DNA from: a bacterium
GTDB lineage: Bacteria; Planctomycetota; Planctomycetia; Pirellulales; Pirellulaceae
DNA length: 20,233 bases
Direction: 5' to 3'
NCBI GenBank assembly: GCA_030432015.1
Contig: JAUIHJ010000035.1
Location: 1-20,233 of the forward strand
Shown here in pieces: positions 1-5,686 of this stretch. Below the pieces are notes generated by a model that was not told where the DNA came from, searched no databases, and was given only the letters and a program-made list of their open reading frames with translations. The position numbers and the translations under genes were made by a program. Position 1 is the stretch's first letter, and each line of letters starts with the position of its first letter.

Positions 1-891
1 TGTGAAATACTGGTAGCGCGATCGCAGGTCGGCGGGCATGGGGATGTAGCGGATATCGGGTTCCCTGCCCATCGCGTGAAAGACGGCTCGGGCTAAGTCC
101 GCAAAGGTCCTCGCCGTACCCGTACCCACGTTGTACAGTCCGTTCGGTGCACCAGGGCTCGCCGGTGTCTCCAGGAAATGGAGCGTCGCGCCGACGGCAT
201 CGTCCACGAAGACGAAATCACGTTGTTGGCCGCCGTGTGCAATTCCGTCCCGGTGCGACTCGAAGAGCCGCACGTGGCCCGTTTCACGGATCTGACCAAA
301 GCTGTGGTAGACCACCGAAGCCATGCGGCCTTTATGTGATTCGTTCGGGCCGTAGACGTTGAAGTACTTCAAGCCAGCCCAGCGGGGCGGCGTTGTGCTT
401 TGTGCTAGCGCCCACAAATCAAAGTCATGCTTCGATTCGCCGTACAGGTTGAGCGGCTGGTAACAGCGTGGGTCACACCCGTCCTCGTAACCCAACGCGC
501 CGTCGCCATAGGTTGCTGCGCTGGACGCGTAAACGAGCGGACGTTGCCGCGCGCAGCACCAGTCCCATAGCATCTTCGTGTATTCCAGGTTCACCGACAT
601 CACGAATTCGCGATCGGTGACCGTGGTATCGCTGCAGGCACCAAGATGAACGACGGACTGCACCGCATCACCGTGAAGCTCTAGCCATTGGGCGAGGTCA
701 TGAAAGTCAACGATCTGCCCGTACTGCAACCGATCACCGTACTGCGGAACGAATCGGTTGGAACGCGCGCCTCGCTGGCTTCGTAGTTCCGGATAGTCAT
801 CGACGATGACAACCTCCCCGCAGTCGCGGCGATTCAGTTCCGCCACTACGTTCGAGCCAATGAAACCGCTAGCACCCGTTACGACGATCAT
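1..891 (-). CDS. hldD: ADP-L-glycero-D-manno-heptose 6-epimerase (3' end cut by window edge)
   Basis: This extended-SDR sugar-nucleotide epimerase is expected to convert ADP-D-glycero-D-manno-heptose to the L-glycero form, the heptose donor for LPS-type surface glycans, in the cytoplasm. The 297 visible residues begin MIVVTGASGFIGSN, an NAD(P)-binding GxxGxxG motif at about residues 6-12. The GACSDTT stretch (85-90) is the HldD version of the family's GACSxTT hallmark. The catalytic pair is Tyr150/Lys154 in LYGESKHDFD, and Lys175 in LKYFNVYGPNE matches the second HldD lysine. QQRDFVFVDD (222-231) is also typical. The family is usually 310-330 residues, so roughly 15-35 are lost off the left edge. 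The start at 891 is supported by a GGGGAG ribosome site at 901-906, nine bases upstream. It lies 143 bp after wecC on the same strand and is probably cotranscribed. A generic NDP-sugar epimerase is the only real alternative, and the hallmarks argue against it. Confidence 0.93.
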   Translation of the reverse strand, partial: MIVVTGASGFIGSNVVAELNRRDCGEVVIVDDYPELRSQRGARSNRFVPQYGDRLQYGQIVDFHDLAQWLELHGDAVQSVVHLGACSDTTVTDREFVMSVNLEYTKMLWDWCCARQRPLVYASSAATYGDGALGYEDGCDPRCYQPLNLYGESKHDFDLWALAQSTTPPRWAGLKYFNVYGPNESHKGRMASVVYHSFGQIRETGHVRLFESHRDGIAHGGQQRDFVFVDDAVGATLHFLETPASPGAPNGLYNVGTGTARTFADLARAVFHAMGREPDIRYIPMPADLRSRYQYFT

Positions 892-1034
892 ATCGGCAAA
901 CTCCCCGACGTCCTGGACTACGATTTCTTGGCTGAATTCCCTGCGGATGGGAACGGCTGGGCAGACTTCCCTGCCGGCCGGAACTTCTTCGCGCGGCAAT
1001 GGAGGGAGGACGATATCGAATGCTCCCCAAGGGG

Positions 1035-2294
1035 TCAAGAGAAGCTGGGTTGCACAGCGCGCCGCAAGGCGTGCCAGCCTCCGGTGGTATCGACCAGGCA
1101 GCGTCCCTCGAGATCGCTGATTTCAAGGTCGCGAAACAGTTTGTGTTCGGTCAACAACACCAGCACGTCGCTTCGCTGCAAGATGTCGTCGAGCGACGTC
1201 AGGTGAAGATCGTCAAACGACGCTTCGTCGGCATAGGGGTCGCAGACCAGCACTTCGCCAGCGTTGCAGGCTTGGAGGTGGCGAACGACATCGACGCTGG
1301 GGCTCTCGCGGAAATCATCCACATCCGGCTTGTACGCGAGTCCCAGGCAACCGATCACCGGAGCTTCAAAGTGGTCGGCCTGTTCGAGGATCTGATGAAC
1401 GACAAAGGTCGGTTTCGCGTCGTTGACCATGCGTGCCGCCTGGATTAACGCGGTCTGCCGCGGCGCCGCATCGGCCAGGAACCACGGGTCGACGCTGATA
1501 CAATGCCCTCCAACCCCCGGACCCGGCTTCAGAATATTGACGCGCGGATGGCGATTGGCCAGCTTGATGATCTCCAACGCGTCAGCGCCCAGATGATCCG
1601 CTAACATGGATAGTTCATTGGCAAAGGCGATATTCACGTCGCGAAACGCATTCTCCGTGAGTTTGGTAATCTCTGCCGCGATGGCTGTGGTTGCCAGGAC
1701 TTCGCCCGACACGAACGTCTCGTAAAATCTCTTGATCCGTGTCGTGCAGGCGTCGGTTACCCCGCCCACGATGCGATCGTTCTCGACGGCTTCGATCAGG
1801 ATCCGACCGGGCAAGACCCGTTCCGGGCAATAAGCGACGAACACATCGGTCCCGACGTTGTATTCCTGCGGGACGGCCAACGGCACCACCGTCTGTTCGG
1901 TCGTCTTGGGCGGACTTGTGGACTCTAAGATGATGAGATTGCCCGGCCGCACGTAAGGGCGAATCGCGAGTGCCGCCGCACGCACATACGAGAGGTCGGG
2001 GGACTTGTCGGGCAAAAACGGAGTCGGCACACAGATGAAAAACACATCGGCTTCGCGTGGTCGGGTCGACGCCTGGAGTTTGCCAGCTTGCACGACGTCT
2101 TCGACCAACTCGGGCAGCCCGGGCTCGTGAATATGGATTTCGCCACGATTAATGGTGTCGACAACATCAGCGCGAACATCGACACCGTGTACGTCGTAGC
2201 CGCGCTGAGCCAGGATGGCGGCCGTGGGGAGGCCAATATAACCCAGGCCGACAACGCAGACTCTCGGCGAGGCTTCGTGGGGAGTCACTTCCAT
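1035..2294 (-). CDS. wecC: UDP-N-acetyl-D-mannosamine dehydrogenase (WecC type)
   Basis: This cytoplasmic NAD-dependent enzyme oxidises UDP-ManNAc to UDP-ManNAcA in two steps. The 419-residue length is normal for the family. The N-terminal Rossmann motif VVGLGYIGLPTA spans about residues 14-25. The central dimerisation domain includes Lys211 in AAEITKLTENAFRDVNIAF. The catalytic cysteine is Cys265 in GPGVGGHCISVDPW. The sequence NRHPRVNIL just before it is characteristic of WecC-like enzymes rather than UDP-glucose dehydrogenases. The C-terminal UDP-binding domain contains GLAYKPDVDDFRESPS (318-333). It follows wecB by 39 bp on the same strand, so the substrate producer and consumer are adjacent, probably in one transcript. 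A GAGG motif sits about 13 bases before the ATG, longer than ideal. Oxidation of UDP-GalNAc or UDP-GlcNAc instead cannot be fully excluded, but the wecB neighbour favours ManNAc. Confidence 0.93.
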   Translation of the reverse strand: MEVTPHEASPRVCVVGLGYIGLPTAAILAQRGYDVHGVDVRADVVDTINRGEIHIHEPGLPELVEDVVQAGKLQASTRPREADVFFICVPTPFLPDKSPDLSYVRAAALAIRPYVRPGNLIILESTSPPKTTEQTVVPLAVPQEYNVGTDVFVAYCPERVLPGRILIEAVENDRIVGGVTDACTTRIKRFYETFVSGEVLATTAIAAEITKLTENAFRDVNIAFANELSMLADHLGADALEIIKLANRHPRVNILKPGPGVGGHCISVDPWFLADAAPRQTALIQAARMVNDAKPTFVVHQILEQADHFEAPVIGCLGLAYKPDVDDFRESPSVDVVRHLQACNAGEVLVCDPYADEASFDDLHLTSLDDILQRSDVLVLLTEHKLFRDLEISDLEGRCLVDTTGGWHALRRAVQPSFS

Positions 2295-2333
2295 GGGGTT
2301 GCATACCTCGGCGAGTACTTCAGGACGTCGACC

Positions 2334-3485
2334 CTAGGCCGAAACGAGTAGCGGTTGGTGTGAATTTATTGGGTGGCCCTGAACCAGATTCAGAATGCGG
2401 CGCGCGGCATCGCCGTCGCCATACGGATTCGTGTCGATCTGCCGTCGCCTGTATTCGGCTGGGTCTTGCAGCAGATTCGCCACGGCTGCCACGATACGCT
2501 CGGATTCCGCGCCAACCAGTTCGACGCCGCCCACCTCGACCGCTTCCGGCCGTTCGGTCGTCTCACGCATCACCACGACGGGTTTGCGCAGTGATGGTGC
2601 TTCCTCCTGAACACCGCCGGAATCGGTCAGAATCAGGTACGAACGATCCATCAGCCACACGAACTCTGGATAGGACGCGGGGGGAATCAGATGCACGTTG
2701 TCCAAGGCACTCAGCATGGCGTGGACCGGCACCTGGACATTGGGATTCAAGTGAACGGGGTAAACGAAGTCGGTGTCCGGGAAGGATCCGGCCAGACGTT
2801 TGATGGCAGCGCAGATCTTGGCCAGCCCCTCGCCAAAATTCTCACGGCGGTGTCCGGTAATTAACACCATCCGTGGACGTGTTAGCCGATCGTGCTTTTC
2901 GATCCACTGCTGGCCATGTTGGCGTTCGCGCTGCAGCGTCCACAGCAGGGCATCAATGACCGTATTCCCGGTCACATGAATATGGTCGGTTGGTACGCCT
3001 TCGCGGAGCAGGTTCGCCGCCGCGTAATCGGTTGGCGCACAGTGCAGTTGCGCCACCAGTCCGGCGACGCGGCGATTGAACTCTTCAGGCCAGGGAGAAA
3101 GCATGTTGCCCGTCCGCAGCCCCGCTTCGATGTGCACCAAAGGCAGTCGATGGTAGAACGCCGCCATGGATGCTGCCATCACCGTCGTGGTGTCGCCTTG
3201 GGCGACCACGCAGTCGGGGGCGTAGTCTCGGATCGTCTCGTCAAAGCGCTCGATGCACCGCGAAGTGAGGCTCGCCAACGTCTGATTCGACCGCATCAGG
3301 TCAAAATCGAGATCGGGTTGAATCCCGAAATATTCTGACACCTGGGCCACCATTTCGCGATGCTGACCGGTAAAGCAGACAATCGGTTCGAAATCGATCC
3401 GCCCCTGACAGGCTTTGATCACCGGGGCCATCTTGATGGCTTCCGGACGTGTGCCCACGACGAGCAGAGGCCGGGTCGAATTCAT
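2334..3485 (-). CDS. wecB: UDP-N-acetylglucosamine 2-epimerase, non-hydrolysing (WecB)
   Basis: This enzyme interconverts UDP-GlcNAc and UDP-ManNAc in the cytoplasm and feeds the dehydrogenase encoded 39 bp downstream. The 383 residues carry the full family signature: GTRPEAIKMAP (11-21), QGDTTTVMA with Asp98, HIEAGLRTG with Glu120, the ITGHRRENFG loop with His212, and LTDSGGVQEEAPSL followed by RETTERPEAVEVG near the C-terminus. Asp98, Glu120 and His212 correspond to the catalytic acids and histidine known from E. coli WecB. An upstream in-frame ATG at 3542 would add 19 residues. I prefer 3485 because the protein then starts MNSTRPLLVVGTRPEA, as homologues do, and because an AAGGA ribosome site lies seven bases before it. 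The 365-bp gap upstream holds a weak promoter candidate and several inverted repeats, so wecB may have its own promoter or readthrough control. Confidence 0.95.
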   Translation of the reverse strand: MNSTRPLLVVGTRPEAIKMAPVIKACQGRIDFEPIVCFTGQHREMVAQVSEYFGIQPDLDFDLMRSNQTLASLTSRCIERFDETIRDYAPDCVVAQGDTTTVMAASMAAFYHRLPLVHIEAGLRTGNMLSPWPEEFNRRVAGLVAQLHCAPTDYAAANLLREGVPTDHIHVTGNTVIDALLWTLQRERQHGQQWIEKHDRLTRPRMVLITGHRRENFGEGLAKICAAIKRLAGSFPDTDFVYPVHLNPNVQVPVHAMLSALDNVHLIPPASYPEFVWLMDRSYLILTDSGGVQEEAPSLRKPVVVMRETTERPEAVEVGGVELVGAESERIVAAVANLLQDPAEYRRRQIDTNPYGDGDAARRILNLVQGHPINSHQPLLVSA

Positions 3486-3492
3486 GGTGCCA

Positions 3493-3497
3493 TCCTT
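3493..3497 (-). promoter_or_regulatory. wecB ribosome binding site
   Basis: The minus strand reads AAGGA here, seven bases before the ATG at 3485. It favours this start over the longer in-frame one at 3542. Confidence 0.6.
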
Positions 3498-3558
3498 GGC
3501 AGTTGGGGTGCATCGAGCAACGAAGAGCATCTCCGTTGGCACGGCGTGCGGGAGCCGA

Positions 3559-3588
3559 GTGATAACGGATTGAAGGTCGCCAAATCAA
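3559..3588 (-). promoter_or_regulatory. Candidate sigma70-like promoter for wecB-wecC(-hldD)
   Basis: On the minus strand TTGATT (3583-3588) and TATCAC (3559-3564) are separated by 18 bases, each matching four of six consensus positions. It would give a leader of about 65-70 nt before the wecB ATG at 3485. The match is weak and could be chance. Confidence 0.25.
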
Positions 3589-3620
3589 CCCCAGATTTTG
3601 CCGTACCCGGCGATGCTAGC

Positions 3621-3656
3621 ACGGTGTCGCAGGGCACGAAGCACCGTTACCCTGCG
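3621..3656. repeat. Interleaved inverted repeats (pseudoknot topology)
   Basis: ACGGTG (3621-3626) pairs with CACCGT (3642-3647), and CGCAGGG (3628-3634) pairs with CCCTGCG (3650-3656). The arms alternate A-B-A'-B', so the stems are either mutually exclusive or form a pseudoknot in RNA. It lies about 140 bp upstream of the wecB start. Each stem alone could be chance in GC-rich DNA. Confidence 0.35.
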
Positions 3657-3734
3657 CGTCCTAAAACCGCGGCCGTGAACGTTCGTCGTTCTCGTCGGGC
3701 AGCGCCCAGTACGTCGCGTTACGAGGAGACACCC

Positions 3735-3749
3735 GCCCGCCGCGCGGGC
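3735..3749. repeat. GC-rich hairpin downstream of wecA
   Basis: GCCCGC and GCGGGC form a perfect six-base-pair, all-GC stem around a three-base loop, about 100 bp past the wecA stop codon. No T-run follows on either strand, so it is not a standard intrinsic terminator. It could stabilise a 3' end or slow polymerase before wecB. Confidence 0.35.
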
Positions 3750-3850
3750 AAGTCAATTCCGGTTGCGAGGGAGTAAGGAAATCACTCGCAAGACGGACGC
3801 TGCGGGTTACCTTGGGCGCAATACGCCCGAATCCACGGTCAATCGCAGCG

Positions 3851-5410
3851 CTAGGCCGCTCGGCGCCGATCCAGGACATGCTCGCCGGAAGTGGCCATGC
3901 AGGTGGCGATGCGAAGTGGCAGCGAAACCGCATCGACGCTGCTGCTCCGCAGTTCGTCGACGGCAGGCAGGCGATGGTTGCAGGCCTCAAGGACATTGGA
4001 AATCTGGTCGAGACTCTGTGCTCTGGTATTAGGATTCTGATGGCCCAAGACCAGGAATGACGTCCGCAGTCCATCGCCGCGAACCAGCGTGCGACGGAGC
4101 TGCCACGTATCCAGTTTTTGGTTCGTCCGAGCATCGCTGGACCAGAGTTTTTCCAGCACGGTTTCGCGATCTTGCCCGACCGTACACGCCATCTCGAGTG
4201 TCATGCCGCCAATACTCTCCACCCGCGCAACGACGGCTTCCCAAAGCGAGTCGACCGAAACGGACTCCGCGTGCTCCAGGTGAACGACCACTCTCCGGCC
4301 GGTCATTTCGCGTAACGCGGCGGAGACTGCGACATGAAAGATCTCGAAATGGCGGAAAACCAGCATCATCTCATGGAAGCCAAAAACGCGGCCCGCAACG
4401 ATGATCGAGATGACACCAACGCCCAACGCCATCGCAATCAGGTCTTGGCCGACGTTGACTGCGGCCAGGCAGGCGAGGGCCATGACCGAGCAAATGGCGA
4501 TGATGGCGAGCAAGGTCTGCAGTTTCGTCAGCCCGCGTTCCTGAAGCCGGTGATGGATGTGGCCACGATCGGCTTCGCCAATCCCGCGGCCCGTCAGCTT
4601 GCGACGCAAGATCGCCATGGCCGTGTCGAAAATTGGAATGCCGAGCAGCACCAAGGGGAAGATGAGCACGAAGCCAACGGTCGTCTTATTGGACGATTCG
4701 ATCGCGATCGCGCCGACCATGAACCCGATCGTCAGGCTTCCGGCGTCGCCGAGAAAGATCCGTGCCGGTGGCCAGTTATGGAACAGGAAGCCAGCCACAC
4801 TTCCCGCAAACGTCAGGGCGACAAACGCAGCGAACGGTGCCAGGCCGATCACGGACATGACGGCTAAAGCGCTGATCGCGATCAGGCCGATACTGGATGC
4901 CAGGCCGTCCAGTCCGTCGACCAGGTTCACGACGTTGGCACATGATACCAGCCAAAATACCGAGAAGAGCAAGGACCACAGCCCCAGCTCGAAGCGGAAC
5001 CCCACAACGTTGATGACTTCAACCTCTTGCCCCCACATCGCGAAAGGCAGGCTCGCCAGAATTTGCAAAAGAAGTTTGTCACGCGCTCGAAGCGGATACT
5101 TGTCGTCCCACAAACCCAGCAGGCAAAACAGCCCGCCCGAGGCCAACATGACGGCCAGGTCCAGGGAACTACCCTGCAGCCAATGGCGCGGTCCGCAGGC
5201 CAGGAAGATCGCGAGCGTCACACCAAAGGCGACAAAGATCGCCGCGCCGCCTAACAGGGGCATCGGATTGCCGTGCTGCTTGCGACCTCCATCGGGTTGG
5301 TCGACGAAGCCCAATGCCGGCGCCACCATCCTGGCTAACCAAGTCAGTCCATAGGCCGTGACCGCCGCCACAGCAGAGCTGCCTATCAATAGTGGAATCA
5401 GCTGATTCAT
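3851..5410 (-). CDS. wecA: Polyprenyl-phosphate GlcNAc-1-phosphate transferase (WecA/TagO family) with C-terminal extension
   Basis: This integral membrane enzyme of the MraY/WecA family is expected to transfer GlcNAc-1-phosphate, or a related HexNAc-1-phosphate, from its UDP donor to undecaprenyl phosphate, which starts glycan assembly on the inner membrane. Family motifs are in order: WDDK with paired aspartates at 102-103, NVVNLVDGLDGLA (159-171), FLGDAGSL (219-226) and the cytoplasmic HIHHRL loop (284-289). About ten or eleven hydrophobic segments cover residues 1-342. Usual members are about 320-370 residues. This one has 519, with a soluble, charged tail of about 175 residues from 343 that I do not recognise. 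No strong ribosome site precedes the ATG. A good promoter lies about 160 bp upstream. It follows the ligase-like gene by 276 bp on the same strand. The exact sugar is inferred from adjacent wecB and wecC. Confidence 0.9.
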   Translation of the reverse strand: MNQLIPLLIGSSAVAAVTAYGLTWLARMVAPALGFVDQPDGGRKQHGNPMPLLGGAAIFVAFGVTLAIFLACGPRHWLQGSSLDLAVMLASGGLFCLLGLWDDKYPLRARDKLLLQILASLPFAMWGQEVEVINVVGFRFELGLWSLLFSVFWLVSCANVVNLVDGLDGLASSIGLIAISALAVMSVIGLAPFAAFVALTFAGSVAGFLFHNWPPARIFLGDAGSLTIGFMVGAIAIESSNKTTVGFVLIFPLVLLGIPIFDTAMAILRRKLTGRGIGEADRGHIHHRLQERGLTKLQTLLAIIAICSVMALACLAAVNVGQDLIAMALGVGVISIIVAGRVFGFHEMMLVFRHFEIFHVAVSAALREMTGRRVVVHLEHAESVSVDSLWEAVVARVESIGGMTLEMACTVGQDRETVLEKLWSSDARTNQKLDTWQLRRTLVRGDGLRTSFLVLGHQNPNTRAQSLDQISNVLEACNHRLPAVDELRSSSVDAVSLPLRIATCMATSGEHVLDRRRAA

Positions 5411-5686
5411 AGGATCAACGTCGCATTCGCAAGATGAGGTATCATCGAGTGCAACACCAGCGTGTCGGAATCGTCAGGTGATCCGCCGTGTCATACGAAT
5501 AAGTCATCACCGCCGAAAAAGACACGCGCCCAACTCGATGCCGAGCAGACCGGCCGGGTCGATTTCCAGCGCGGCAACATATAGGTGTCCGGGGCGACGA
5601 TGTCAACACGAAAGAGGGGCGGCTGACCATCCTGTTCGCACGCCTCGGAGAGGGACGGGCCGCCAGCGATGCGCGTTGACAAGGCA
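5411..5686. other. Intergenic region upstream of wecA
   Basis: This 276-bp gap separates the ligase-like gene from wecA. It holds the promoter at 5578-5606 and would give wecA a leader of about 160 nt. Two short minus-strand reading frames cross it but show no ribosome site or recognisable content, so I treat the stretch as noncoding. Confidence 0.55.
5578..5606 (-). promoter_or_regulatory. wecA: Probable sigma70-type promoter for wecA
   Basis: The minus strand has a perfect -35 TTGACA (5601-5606), a 17-base spacer and -10 TATATG (5578-5583), which matches the first four positions of TATAAT. Transcription would begin near 5571, about 160 nt before the wecA ATG at 5410. This is the best core promoter I found in the window. 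Confidence 0.5.

Larger units (their letters stand above)
3486..3850. other. Intergenic region between wecA and wecB (365 bp)
   Basis: I see no convincing gene here. Reading frames that enter it are extensions or antisense shadows of wecA and wecB. It does hold three things worth naming: a GC-rich hairpin at 3735-3749, two interleaved inverted repeats at 3621-3656, and a weak sigma70-like promoter at 3559-3588 facing wecB. This is long for a gap between same-strand pathway genes, the next one being 39 bp, so it may separate two transcription units. Confidence 0.6.

Noticed and set aside
4557..5354. Plus-strand open frame (265 codons) opposite wecA
   Set aside because: Antisense to conserved WecA membrane segments, with no recognisable content.
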